Source of the DNA: Nipponacmea schrenckii | Lineage: Eukaryota; Mollusca; Gastropoda; Lottiidae | Reading direction: 5' to 3' | Assembly: GCA_030562195.1 (NCBI GenBank) | Contig: JAUJPP010000005.1 | Location: 11,342,826-11,406,825, forward strand | DNA length: 64,000 nt | Shown: positions 35,590 to 47,104 of the stretch, piece after piece | Layout: every line of letters starts with the position of its first letter | Numbering within the stretch: position 1 is the stretch's first letter | The notes under the pieces: model-generated | Told to the model about the DNA's origin: nothing | The model's input: the letters and a program-made list of their open reading frames with translations, nothing else | Databases searched by the model: none | Program-made: the position numbers and the translations under genes

Positions 35590-35965
35590 CGTCATACTGT
35601 CTCGAGTCAAAACCACACCCCTTCGTCACACCACACCTGTTCAGCCGTTCGACATACTTCCTGGAGCATCGACTCAAAACCACACCCGTTCAGCCGTTCG
35701 ACATACTTCCTGGAGTATCGTCACCAAACCACACCCTTTAGGCATACTTCCTGGAGTATCGTCACCAAGCCACACCCTTTAGGCATACTTCCTGGAATGT
35801 CGTCACCAAACCACTACTGTTAGGCATACTTCCTGAAGTATCGTCACCAAACCACACCCTTTAGACATGCTTCCTGGAGTATCGTCACCAAACCACACCC
35901 TTTAGGCATACATGTACATCCTGGAGTCTCGTCACCAAACCACACCCGTTCGGCATACTTCCTCG
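35590..35965. repeat. 41-bp minisatellite, about 8 copies
   Basis: Units of cttcctggagtatcgtcacc plus aaaccacaccctttaggcat. The complement (gtgtggtttgg, aagtatg) matches the 43-bp array at 30 kb. The two are related but oppositely oriented. Confidence 0.88.
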
Positions 35966-38919
35966 TGCCCAAACCACATCCCCAATTCACATCAGCCTAT
36001 TAAATTCAACCACTCGTCATTTCCACGCCTACAAAACGAACAATAGTGGGCTTAGTCTAATACAGGTTGATAATACACATGTTCGGGATGCGATTGGATC
36101 CATATATCAGAATGTAAGGTTTCATCATGTCACAAGTCAAATTTCGCCTTTCTTATGTTGATCGAATTATTATTCAAGTCAAGCGACAACTTGAGCTTTT
36201 AAATTCCTCGAGATCGACATTCGAATAATTTATCATGTCAACAGAAATTCCAACTTAAACCTTTGGAAATTATTTTAGAAAACATCATTTAAATAGATAT
36301 TGCTTTTAAATTTCAAATTTATAAGTTTGAAAATTAGCATCCTTCATAAGGAGACATAACGTTTGATTGTTAAACAGTTCTTGCTTTTGTTGTAGTTGTA
36401 GACGAACAGAACGTAATATGTTCATTCTGAAAAGCCAAACGGCGAACACTGAAGTTTAGCTATATCAATAGTAAAAGCACATATTTCTTATCTTTCTGGA
36501 TACCATTTGCTCGGTTACGATGACCAAATGGTGGTTTGGGTTCTAATCTCGGTCGGCATGTGCTAAAAATGGTAAAGATCAATGCCAAAAGGTCTGACCA
36601 AGAGACTAGTCTCTTCAGTTTCTATCCATTGTTACTCTGACCCGACCATTAGAGCGACCTGACTTGCCGAACAGAGCTGTGAAAACAAATATTATTAGAG
36701 TTGAAATCGTGGTTCGAAAACATAGTATTCTGAAAGGAAGTTTCTAAAGTAGTCATTCATAATAGGTATCATCTTCACAATATCAAGCTATTATAAAATC
36801 CGTCTAATACTTTGAATTCATTTGACTTGAATTTTTAAATGCACCGATTTGATAGGATTGTACGCTTGTACATATAGCCAATTAGAGAGCTCGTCAGAAA
36901 ATCTGATAACCATAAACCTGAATTTCACAGTCTTCTTCTTTCGTGGGGTTTGATATTCTGTATTTGCTAGCGTACAATTTAATCAAATCGCAGAATTTAC
37001 AAATAAGGAAGGAATCAAGGTAAAAGACGGAGTTCGTTATAGCTTGATATTGTGAAGATGCTGAAGTATATCAAATTATGGATGATATATATTCCCGTTT
37101 CTCAATATACAGTCCGCCTTCTGTGTCTACTGTATCATAATATATCAATATCAGAAATAAACCATATTACATGATAGGCTTATCAAATAAGACTAATATC
37201 TTTAATGGTATCGATGGTGTGAATCTAAGATAATTGTTGACCAAAGCAGAGGATTTTCCTGTATTTATCTCTTACCACGACTGTTTGACACGATAATGTT
37301 AACACATATATAATACATCAAAGACCATCCCTAACCAGACAAACTGTCGTTAAGAGAGTCCCGTTATGTAAGAAAAGAAAACATATAGTACATCGTTTTA
37401 TAGATCCGCTAATATTATCTTAAAGGTTGGTTGGCTTATAAGTAGGTGACAAGTTAACATTTGTTTTCAGTTAAGCCGATATCTGAAGATCGTTAGTTGT
37501 TGGTAGCCGTTATACATGTAGTTGGTAGCTGATGTTCGTAGTTAGTAGGTAGTCGCAGAAGTTGGTATTCATAGTGGTTTGTTGTTTTAGTTGTTGGTAG
37601 TTTGTAATTTTAGTAGTTGGTAGTCGTGGATGTACTAGCTGGTATTCGTAGTAGTTGCAAGTTTATGTCGCAGTAGTTGGTAGTCTTACTACGTAATCGT
37701 AGTATTGCTATACTTACCATTACCTAATTGGACCAACATGAGTCCTTGTTCTTCAGTGGACTTACCTGGTGTCAATCTACACTACAGAAACTATCTATAA
37801 TCTAGTACAATGAAAACACACTTAAAAGCGATTTTCAATAAGTACTTGGTTTAATGGATATATTGTTCTATATAGAGATTCTATTCTTTAGTCTTGAGTT
37901 ATGGTATTTGGTCAGTCAAACTGATGAATATATACTCAAATGGACTACGTTATGTCTATTCTGAGAGTTAGTATTGCTTTAAGGATCTGAAACATGAATA
38001 TTCACAATTGAAAGAACAATTTATTATGCAACACTGGTTCATAATAGTCCCCAAGACGTAAAAGCCCAATCAATTTTGTCCAATTTTCGGAAAGAAACCT
38101 ATGATCTTCTCGATACACCATCTTCCATTTCATTCAAAAATTTACAATTTTACTCTTCAGTTACGGAAGCGATACAGGCAGATAAAATGTTCAGAAAAAG
38201 ATATTTAATTACATCGAGTTACTGCCCTTGGGCTTCAATAATACACAGTTATTAATAATTAGAAAAATTCAATATAATCAACTAAAACCTCGTGTTTCGT
38301 GTTTTATTTATTAAACAATTGCTGCAAACTATGATTCCTTTTTGCAAAAAAATACAGATACTTCAAAAATAATCATTTTCTGAAATATAGGACAAAAATA
38401 TTGTTACTTCGGGATATACTCAGAAACTGATATAGTATTTTTCTACACATCCTATAACAAAATCTAAGTCGATTTTCTGCAACATCGTGATTGAATTTCA
38501 TTCTACGGGCAAGTATTACTTTTGGGGGTAAGTTGAAATTTTGGTGATATGTTTATGATTATCATTGACTTTATATTTGGTAAGCCTAAACCAAGGAGTA
38601 CAGGGAGCTAACCCAGTGCAATTTATCAAGGAGCCTGAAAATGCTAAAAGAAAGAAAAGGATAGTCCCTGATTTACGTGATACAACTATGCAAAGTTACA
38701 TCATTAAAGGTAGATGTGATATGCATCGGTAACATCCAAAAACGCTGGTACATCATAAACATTCTTGGTTAGTTCTGAGAAGGTCGGGATGGTAGGAAAG
38801 CCATTTTAGTTTACCTAGATATTTATTCGCAAAAGATCTAGTCTACATCCTGGACTTCTTCCAGGGAATAGTAATATTTATCAAAAGGCGTTAAATTGGA
38901 AAGAGAGGACTATACCAAA
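35966..38919. other. intergenic with repeat relics
   Basis: 35966-36105 shares an order of phrases with 59700-59830 (cctacaaa, agtgggcctagt, atgttttcgggat-like). 36500-36610 is a diverged SINE-B body. 37440-37690 is a degenerate gtagttggtag repeat. 37825-37980 is a family C copy. No gene was supported. Confidence 0.4.
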
Positions 38920-39618
38920 AACCAAAAATAATGGTCTTTGATGGATCATGTGGGCAAGACCGCTGTGTCATGTACCAACAGTTAACCTTGAACCAAAAAC
39001 TGGTTTATTGAAATACAATCTTTGTGGATCAAGTTGGCTTGACCGTTGTGTTTGCAAGTATCAGAAATTAACCTTGGACCAAAAAGTTGTTATTTAAAAA
39101 ATTTTACAATTCTTTTTTGGGAATTCAAATTTTTGGCTTTTGGACCGTTTGTGTTTGCAAGTATAAAAAATTTAAACCTTTGGACCAAATACGTGTAATT
39201 TGAGATATTGTCGTTGATTGATTATGTAGGCTGGACCGTCCAGTATCAAACGTTAATCTAAGCCCTCAAAACTTGTTATTTGAAATACAATCGTCGATGG
39301 AACTTTTTAAACAAGAATAAAAGCCACCTCTAGGCCAAGAAGGTTTTTATTGCGACCCAATAGGTCAGTATAGCAATTCCTTTATGATATACTATCAATT
39401 GAGACTGACCAACTTGCTGTCGGCTTCTTATCGGACAATCTGACAGTGTTTTCCACTGAAAGACAGAATTGATGTGACCACGCTCGAGGAAGTAATCTAA
39501 ACATCAATCTCGTCTGGAGGCTCTCTAGATAAAAGTGATAACAGTCTGCGAGAACGTTTAGATATCACTAATCGTTAATGAAGTATGTGATTATTGAATG
39601 TTTAAAAAGTTTAAATCC

Positions 39619-39804
39619 TTACCTTGCTTTCAATCCGTTTAAATAAATTCGTGAGGGTAAGGTAGAATAGGACCCTCTTAGAAAAGATCTATGTGCATCT
39701 AGAACTTCAGACGTACTGTTGGTTTCCCCTAGGTGTTTGATTTTGGTAGCTTGACTACCGTCTTTAACACTAGAAGAACTACTTCCGGAACACTTAAATT
39801 TCAT
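39619..39804 (-). CDS. candidate coding exon, function unknown
   Basis: On the minus strand an ATG at 39804 opens MKFKCSGSSSSSVKDG and runs to RIYLNGLKA. It meets a good donor, AAGCAAG|gtaagg, near 39627 just before its in-frame stop. It is serine-rich near the start and mixed afterwards, with no domain I recognise. A pyrimidine stretch ending cttgcgcag lies upstream near 39843, so the ATG may sit in an exon that begins there. The proximal duplicate (about 43115-43300) is frameshifted by a 2-bp deletion after AAA CAC CTA G and reaches a stop. If the exon is real, only the distal copy can encode it. No partner exon was identified. Confidence 0.35.
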   Translation of the reverse strand: MKFKCSGSSSSSVKDGSQATKIKHLGETNSTSEVLDAHRSFLRGSYSTLPSRIYLNGLKAR

Positions 39805-40076
39805 TCATTCATCCTTTGAGTCATGGAAATTTGGAACTGCGCAAGCGTGACAGGAAGTGCTTTTAAGAAATAACAGGCTATTAGCCATGTGTTTCGAAAA
39901 AAGGTATTGTTGTGCCGATATAAATATAAAGTGAATTAACCGATGTATTATAAAGCAAGCCGCAAAGATTGGATATCTGGTATAGTATAACACTTTTCGA
40001 TGATGTACCAATTCATACCAAAACGTTGACGAAACAATTTCAATTTTGACAGTACTCATACATGATTTCACAGAGG

Positions 40077-40092
40077 TCATAGCAATTACAAT
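40077..40092 (+). other. unoccupied LINE target site (paralogous)
   Basis: tcatagcaattacaat occurs once here, flanked exactly as the two copies that bracket the LINE in the proximal duplicate (43567-43582 and 47245-47260). It represents the pre-insertion sequence. Confidence 0.95.
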
Positions 40093-40104
40093 TGTAGTGG
40101 TTAC

Positions 40105-40315
40105 TGTCCCTGATGGGAAAAGCGTCTAATCTTTCGGATGGGACAAAAAACCGAGACCTCGTGTGTTACAAGCTGTGAACATTAAGAACCCTCGATAGTA
40201 GGAAACTGCAAAAACAGTATGCTAATGTCGTTCTCCTGGCAAAATTTCCCTCATTGTGCCCTGCATGGCGTTGCCCGTTTTCATTAGACCAAGGTGCAGA
40301 AGAGGAGGGAGTACC
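40105..40315 (+). mobile_element. SINE-A copy (distal duplicate)
   Basis: Plus strand, from gatgggaaaagcgtctaatc through aaaatttccctcattgtgcc and gcgttgcccgttttcattag to gaggaggg. It is 5' truncated and lacks the terminal tail. The orthologous copy in the proximal duplicate is 47272-47478. Confidence 0.75.
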
Positions 40316-40679
40316 TGTTATATGCGGATCAATTGGGTAGAAACAGCAAACAGCTCAGGTAGAATCTTGTTTTGTTTTACTGTTATGAATGAAGGGGAGA
40401 TAACACATTTTGTCTTTAACAAATTGCGTAAAAGTACAGTTTCTTGTATTTGGGACGCTCTCTGCAGCACCAATGTATTAATCAACGGTCAACAAAAGAT
40501 GCAGGCAACTGTCTGAGTTTTGGAATTTAAAAAAAAAGACTATGGCTGCATAATTACCATTGACTTCCAAAGCATAATACACGTAGATGTATGCTTTATG
40601 TTTGAATGCGATTTGAAACTGTGACTTGACGTGTATAAAAACCAGAAATTAGGGTGGTCAAAATGCATATGCGTAAATA

Positions 40680-41360
40680 AAGGCTTGACCCCCCCCCCCC
40701 CAAAAAAAAACACAACAATCTTGATAGAAGTAAATAAATAAATATAAAATATACATAACAGTAATGTTGCAATACACATCCGGATATTATAGGCAAATTT
40801 TTCAGAAATATAGAGTATTGAAATTAAAACCGGATATAACAATAGAAAGGAAAAACGGATATAACAATAGAAAGGTAAAACGGATATAAGAAATTAAAGG
40901 GAAGTTGCAAAACCAAACGGAACATAATTTAGAAATATCGGAATCAAAATGTTAATTGTAATTAACAGAATGTAATTAAAATGCAAATAAAAATAGGAAT
41001 AAAAATTGGAATACCAAACCGGATCTAATGATTAGTAGCTAAAATTGAATATTGAAGATTGAATATCATAAGATTAAATAACACAACTAGTTATATAAAA
41101 ATAAAAATTACAAAATCTAATAAAATAATTTTGAAGACAAAATCGGATGTAAAAATCAAACATACAAAGCTGAATAAAAAAACGTTTTAAGGCAATAACC
41201 GGATATAAAAGTTGGACAATAAATCTGGATAAAAATGTTTAAAAAATAAAACTGGAAATAAAAGTCAAAGTCGGATTTTATAAAGGAGTCAGTAAAACGG
41301 ATGTAAATTTGAAATACAAAACGAGATTAAAAAGATGAGTTGCATAATTCAAAGTCATGT
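40680..41360. repeat. poly-C/poly-A tract and A-rich CGGATATAA-type block
   Basis: A C12-13 run followed by A8-9, then about 500 bp of A-rich DNA with loosely repeated aaaccggatataa-type phrases. Duplicated at 47855-48500. It lies downstream of the receptor stop in both copies. Confidence 0.7.
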
Positions 41361-41925
41361 GTCTGTGTCAAATATTTATTAACAAACGAGTATGGTAAAT
41401 GATGCTCAGTTTGTTTGACTTGAATGGGAACAATAGATAATATAATATAGAGATATAAATAAATAATAAACAAATTCAACAAACAAACAAACAAGGCAGA
41501 TAAGAAATGAGTTCGATGTGCAAAAAAACTTGATTATATAGAACTTCATTATTCAAAAATTCTTTTTATAAATTCGCATCGAATATTAACTAAATGCAAA
41601 GACCATATATGAAACGAAGATCAAAATTTATCCTCATTTGCAGTGGCTTTATTTCGCGATATGGGAATCTTGGCATGCAATTCTCTTGACTCGACTCGTA
41701 TTACTTAATATAAATTAAAACGCCAATGGTCTTTTTGATAGATTTTTCTCGAGATTCGGAAATACTTAAAATAATTGTCCTGGACAACTCACTGTAAATT
41801 AACTAGCACCCACTACAACGCTTTCAAACTGCAAATTTACCTACTGTGTTTTTTTTAAAGTTTTTTATACATGCAAACCATTAATTCCTTTGTTGCAATT
41901 TGAGTTGTCTCGCCTGTTTGATAAA

Positions 41926-42220
41926 TTAATAAGCAGAATTTTCATAATTGTCATTGATCTGTCGCAGTTGAGTGCTGACAGATGAACTTATGCAGTCTGA
42001 GCTGGGAACTTCGGGGGGGAATATTGTAAAAGACCACACGCTCGACTTCCTCTTCCGGTGGATAGAATCCTAGTTCGTCCGTCTCGTCCTCATTTTCTAA
42101 CTGGTTCTCCGGAGAGGAACTCTCCGACATGTTGTTTAACCTGTGAGGAGCTAAGGAAAGGTATCCAGAGTCTAGTCTATTCATCCGCTCATCAACAAAT
42201 CTTTCTGAAAACCAATGCAC
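41926..42220 (-). pseudogene. duplicated 3' end of the IL-17 receptor last exon
   Basis: It matches receptor codons from the HWFSERFVDERMNRLDSGYL block to the stop. One extra G in a run (seven here, six at 49185-49190) shifts the frame after YNIPP, so it reads on into a different 20-residue end. It carries no SEFIR domain, membrane segment or splice acceptor, so it is a non-functional gene fragment. The upstream boundary at 42220 is the duplication breakpoint. Confidence 0.85.
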
Positions 42221-42314
42221 AAAAAAAAAGCAATAGATAGATAACCCATTTTTCCCCGAAAGTTCACAGAACTGATAAAGTGGCCTGTACCTTGTCTTAA
42301 CTTGTGATAATGCA

Positions 42315-42675
42315 CTTAACTTATAAGTTAACCTTAGACCAAAAACGTGATTATTGAAATACAATCTTTGTCGATCAAGTTGGCTTGACTGTTGTGTTTG
42401 CAAGTATCAGAAATTAACCTTAGACCAAAAACGTGATTATTGAAATACAATCTTTGTCGATCAAGTTGGCTTGACTGTTGTGTTTGCAAGTATCAGAAGT
42501 TAACCTTAGACCAAAAACGTGATTATTGAAATACAATCTTTGTCGATCAAGTTGGCTTGACTGTTGTGTTTGCAAGTATCAGAAGTTAACCTTAGACCAA
42601 AAACGTGATTATTGAAATACAATCTTTGTCGATCAAGTTGGCTTGACTGTTGTGTTTGCAAGTATCAAAAATTAA
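42315..42675. repeat. 86-bp tandem repeat, about 4 homogeneous copies
   Basis: Units of attgaaatacaatctttgtc, gatcaagttggcttgactgt and tgtttgcaagtatcagaagt are practically identical. In the distal duplicate the same array (38925-39190) has only 2-3 strongly diverged units. Confidence 0.9.
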
Positions 42676-43566
42676 CTTTGGACCAAATACGTGTAATTTG
42701 AGATATTGACATTGATTGATTATGTAGGATGGACCGTCCAGTATCAAACGTTAATCTAAGACCCAAAACTTGTTATTTGAAATACAATCGTCGATAGAAC
42801 TTGTTGACAAGAATACAGCCACCTCTAGGCCAAGAAGGTTTTTATTATGACCCAATAGGTCAGTATAGCAATTCCTTTATGATATACTATCAATTGAGAC
42901 TGACCAACTTGCTGTCGGCTTCTTATCGGACAATCTGACAGTGTTTTCCACTGAAAGACAGAATTGATGTGACCACGCTCGAGGAAGTAATCTAAACATC
43001 AATCTCGTCTGGAGGATCTCTAGATAAAAGTGATAACAGTCTGCGAGAACGTTTAGATATCACTAATCGTTAATGAAGTATGTGATTATTGAATACTTAA
43101 AGTTTAAATCCTTACCTTGCTTTCAATCCGCTTAAATAAATTCGTGAGGGTAAGGTAGAATAGGACCCTCTTAGAAAAGATCTATGTGCATCTAGAACTT
43201 CAGACGTACTGTTGGATTCCTAGGTGTTTGATTTTGGTAGCTTGATTACCGTCTTTAACACTAGAAGATCTACTTCCGGAACACTTAATTACATTCATTC
43301 GTCCTTTGAGTTATGGAAATTTGGAACTGCGCAAGCGTGACAGGAAGTGCTTTTAAGAAATAACAGGCTATTAGCCATGTATTTCGAAAAAAGGTATTGT
43401 TGTGCCGATATAAATATAAAGTGAATTAACCGATGTATTATAAAGCAAGCCGCAAAGATTGGATATCTGGTATAGTATAACACTTTTCGATGATGTACCA
43501 ATTCATACCAAAACGTTGACGAAACTATTTCAATTTTGACAGTACTCATACATGATTTCACAGAGG

Positions 43567-43582
43567 TCATAGCAATTACAAT
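43567..43582 (+). other. LINE target-site duplication, left copy
   Basis: tcatagcaattacaat, identical to 47245-47260. The first base of the pair could equally belong to the LINE tail. Confidence 0.92.
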
Positions 43583-44054
43583 GTATGTCCTCCTCAAGGC
43601 TGTCAAAACCATCAATATCATTATGGATTGGTGAAGATTCTGGTGCAATGTAGACAAAACCAGCTATCAGATTATTAATCCACCCAAAAAAGGACTGGTC
43701 GAGTTTTAAAAATATCTTCTCTTCACAATTATACTGTAGCCGTTGAATACCATTTTTATAACGTTCTTTGTAAAGCACAATAACACCCCCTCTGGGTTTG
43801 TCTCTGACACAATTTTCTAGTATATAGTTTGGAAATATGTTTTTTAAGTTTTGCTCTATTTCTTTTCCACACCATGTTTCAATAAGACAAATAACATCAA
43901 ACTTTAGTAAATAGTTCACAAAATCACTGTCAGATAACTTGTTTTTTAGACCATTTACATTCCAAGTTAAGAATTTTAAGTTTTTAATCTCCCTACCAGT
44001 GTTATTGTTTTGGCTGCCATGTTTGTCACGTGTCTGGGTGCCACCTGCTTCACA
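43583..44054 (-). pseudogene. LINE ORF2 N-terminal half: APE endonuclease (truncated)
   Basis: The minus-strand frame continues directly after the ORF1 stop for 157 codons and is cut by the target-site junction. It contains FLTWNVNGLKNK (first conserved APE block), VICLIETWC (the catalytic glutamate block) and GGVIVLYKE. The D-x-N, SDH and related C-terminal catalytic blocks are absent. The first methionine is codon 46 (MNYLLKF), after the first APE block, so the natural start of ORF2 is upstream of any AUG. The enzyme would nick DNA at the target. This copy cannot. Confidence 0.85.
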
Positions 44055-44864
44055 TCAATTTGTCGTCTGCTTCTCAATTTCCTCTAGTGAATACACCTTT
44101 TTATCTATAATAAGTTTATCATAACGGAGACTTGAGCTCAAACCCTTTTCTCTTGCCGACAACATATGAGGGATCAACGCCTTTCTTCTTTGCCGTACTC
44201 CAAAGGAAAAATCGTTCATAACTTGCACTTTATTGGAATTCTTCACTTTCTTCTGTTCGTTGAAAATTTTTGGCTTATCGGCGTAATTTTTCAGCTTCAC
44301 TAGGACTGATCTTCTCGCGTTATTCAGAGGGACTATTCTTTCTATATCAATGTTTGGCAACCCCAGTTCGGTAGTAAAATATTCACCAACCTTCATCTCT
44401 ACCTCCTCTTGGTTTTTGTTGACCTCTAGACCTGATATGATGATGTTGTTTTGTTTATGTATATTTTCCAAACTTTCCAGCTTCTTTTCTAAATTGCTTA
44501 TTTTCTTCTTATTTTGCTCGTTTTCATTCTTCAGAAGACCATTTTCAGATTGTATAGCACAGATATCTTGTTTGATAGATTTTAGATTTCCATTCAGTTC
44601 AGCTATGCTTGCGTTAAGAGCTGGTATTCCCTGCACACTAGATTTGATCTCCGCCATTTCTCTACTGATCGACATCATTGCTTCCGTCAGATTTTCATTT
44701 GTCTTCCCTGGATAATTACTATTGTTGGTATTTCTTGTTTTCGGGGGTCCGGGGTTTGTTTCTACGTCACCACATGTTGGCAAATCATCTTTTGATTTAG
44801 AATTACCAAAATAATTTAGAATACTTTCTCTCCGCTTTGAGCACGCTGTCTCTACCTCCGCCAT
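44055..44864 (-). CDS. LINE ORF1 protein with N-terminal 2A peptide
   Basis: An intact frame of 269 codons. Residues about 28-40 contain LPTCGDVETNPGP, a perfect match to the 2A ribosome-skipping consensus D-[V/I]-E-x-N-P-G-P. Skipping between G39 and P40 would release a 39-residue leader. Residues about 75-135 form a Lys/Glu/Asn-rich coiled coil. Residues about 140-250 (NNIIISGLEVNKNQEE, IERIVPLNNARRSVLVKL and FSFGVRQRRKALIPHML) resemble the RRM/C-terminal domain of L1-type ORF1 nucleic-acid chaperones. 2A motifs at the N-terminus of ORF1 are known in CR1-like LINEs of molluscs and other marine invertebrates. It is separated from its own 3' half by the inversion. Confidence 0.88.
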   Translation of the reverse strand: MAEVETACSKRRESILNYFGNSKSKDDLPTCGDVETNPGPPKTRNTNNSNYPGKTNENLTEAMMSISREMAEIKSSVQGIPALNASIAELNGNLKSIKQDICAIQSENGLLKNENEQNKKKISNLEKKLESLENIHKQNNIIISGLEVNKNQEEVEMKVGEYFTTELGLPNIDIERIVPLNNARRSVLVKLKNYADKPKIFNEQKKVKNSNKVQVMNDFSFGVRQRRKALIPHMLSAREKGLSSSLRYDKLIIDKKVYSLEEIEKQTTN

Positions 44865-44878
44865 CTTGGATGTTCTCC

Positions 44879-47104
44879 TATAAACAAAGTAAAAGAGACT
44901 TCAAAAATTTATGCAATGCAAGGCAAAAAGCGCACAAGCAGGAGGTTTATTCACAGTTATTGATAAATATTGAAGACAAGGCCACGTTTTGGAACACATT
45001 GCGTAGTTTTAGAAGAAAACCGCAAGTCACTAACAATATTGAACCCCAACAGTGGGTGAGCTATTTCCAAAAACTTCTAAACCCTGACTCGGCTGCAAAA
45101 GATGTTGACTATAGCCAGCCCCTTAATTTGTCTAATGCAAATGTTCAAAATCATCTAGAGATACTAAATGATTATATAACAGAACCTGAAGTTGCAAGAG
45201 TCATAAGAGGCATGAAGGCTGGTACCTCCCCTGGCCCTGATGGTCTTTGCATAGATGTGTTTAAATGTGGTGTAGATCTCTTCACCCCCATTCTATGCAA
45301 ATTGTTTAATAGAATATTTGATTCACAGAGTTATTTTCCTGAAAGCTGGTCGGAAGCCTTAATTGTCCCTCTGCACAAGAATGGATCATTTGCAGACACA
45401 AGCAACTATAGAGGCATTTCACTGTTAGATTGCATGAGTAAAATGTATGCCTCAGTTCTAAATAATAGACTCCAGCAATGGTCAGATTTGAATAATATGT
45501 ATAATGAGGCTCAAGCAGGTTTCAGACCTAAGTATTCAACCATAGATCAAATATTTACCCTCAATGGCCTTATCGAGAAGTATTTGAGTAAGTCAAAAGG
45601 AAGATTCTTTTGCCTGTTTGTGGATTTTAAGAAAGCGTTTGACTCTTTGAACCGACAGAAATTAATGTCTCTGCTTCTTTCCAAAGGCATTGAGGGTAGA
45701 TTACATAATGCGTTAAGTAATATGTATAGATCTGTATCAGCCTGTGTAAAGTTAGGAAACAGAACAACACCATATTTCTCATGCTCTACTGGAGTACGCC
45801 AAGGGTGTGTCCTAAGCCCTTTATTGTTTTGTTATTACATTAATCAGATCTTAGAATGTCTTGAAGAGAACAATGTAAGAGGTATTTTCACAGTGCAGGA
45901 GGCAGCAGATATATTAGCATTGCTCTATGCAGATGACCTTAGCTTAATGTCTGACACTGTAGGAGATCTCCAACATAAGATATTTGTATTGGAAAAATTT
46001 TGTAAGGCATATGAGTTAAGTGTCAACACTAGCAAAACTAAAATCATAGTCTTTAGAAACGGGGGAGTAATCAAAAACTATGAAAAATGGTATTATATGG
46101 GCGACAAACTTGAATGTGTTACCTATTACAGCTATTTAGGTGTAACCTTTTCCTCTAGGCTAAACTGGTCTAAATGTCTCAAGGAGTTAACAACAAAGGC
46201 TGAAAAGGCGCTCATCCCTATTAAATCTTTGATATACAAAGTAGGACACCCTTCAATGTACACCTCATTTAAAATATTTGACAGGATAATCTTACCTATC
46301 TTACTATATGGCTCCCAAATTTGGGGGTTCCAATACAGGCCAGATATAGAAAGAGTTCAGGCCTCTTTTTGTAAATTCTTGCTTGGCATCCACAAAAGTT
46401 CACCAACATCATCCTCTCTTGGTGAATGTGGAAGAAATTATGTAAGCATACACTATATGTCATCTGCAATTAGGTATTGGTGCAAGATAATTAATATGCC
46501 AATCAGCAGATACCCAAAGCAGGTATACCTTATGCTCTACAAATTGGATAACCTAGGTAGAGTAAACTGGGTAAGCCAGATTCGCCTGTTGTTGTTCTCC
46601 TTGGGATTTAGTTATATATTTCATGTTGACACTATTGGAAATATAAAACATTTTATTGTTATGGTGAAAGAAAGACTTAAGAATATAAATATACAGGAGT
46701 GGTCCTCCCATCTCAGTTTATGTGAAAGTCTTTGTACATATACAAAATTCAAATTTGAACTCTCTCAGGAAAATTATATTACCTGCAATTTAAGCATTAA
46801 GAAGAAAAGGCAAATTACAAGGTTAAGGTTAAACATTCTTCCCCTTGCAACTAATCTTTATAGAAGAGGTCTTGTTCAAAGTCCAATATGCCCATTATGT
46901 AAAAATGGTGATCAGACACAATTTCATTTCATGTTTGTTTGTTCAAAACTAAGCTCATTAAGAGAGAAATACATTTCTTGTTTTAACTGGAAACAGTATT
47001 ATCTCCCCTTCATCTTAAATGAACTGGGTCAAACCAGTGATTGTCGTCTGCTGCAATCAGTAGCGAGCTATATTGAAATAGCTCTGACATTTAGGCCCGC
47101 TTAA
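44879..47104 (+). pseudogene. LINE ORF2 C-terminal part: reverse transcriptase
   Basis: About 740 codons without a stop from the inversion joint. The upstream region (YKQSKRDFKNLCNARQK) is followed by RT blocks GTSPGPDGL, NYRGISLLDCMSKMYASVL, QAGFRPKYSTIDQIF, FVDFKKAFDSLNR, GVRQGCVLSPLLF and the catalytic YADD at 45925-45936. The thumb is SYLGVTFSSRLNW. Near the C-terminus CPLCKNGDQTQFHFMFVC is the Cys/His motif usual in CR1/L2/Jockey-type elements. The stop is followed by a 140-bp 3' UTR ending gaataaagatttattattat. The ATG at 44837 lies in the inverted ORF1 and is not the natural start. This is the 3' part of ORF2 only. Confidence 0.9.

Larger units (their letters stand above)
38925..42220. 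repeat. segmental duplication, distal copy (empty LINE site)
   Basis: Matches 42310-49391 in order and orientation once the LINE there is removed. It contains an 86-88-bp array remnant, the candidate exon at 39619-39804, a SINE-A copy, a poly-C/A tract, an A-rich block and the last 97 codons plus stop of the IL-17 receptor. The match stops abruptly at 42220, inside receptor coding sequence, next to a run of nine A. Differences are a few percent with small indels. Confidence 0.9.

Noticed and set aside
40256..40516. 86-codon open frame conserved at 47424-47684
   Set aside because: It begins inside a SINE-A, and conservation reflects the segmental duplication, which is equally strong outside the frame.
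44350..44715. 121-codon plus-strand open frame
   Set aside because: It is the antisense shadow of LINE ORF1.
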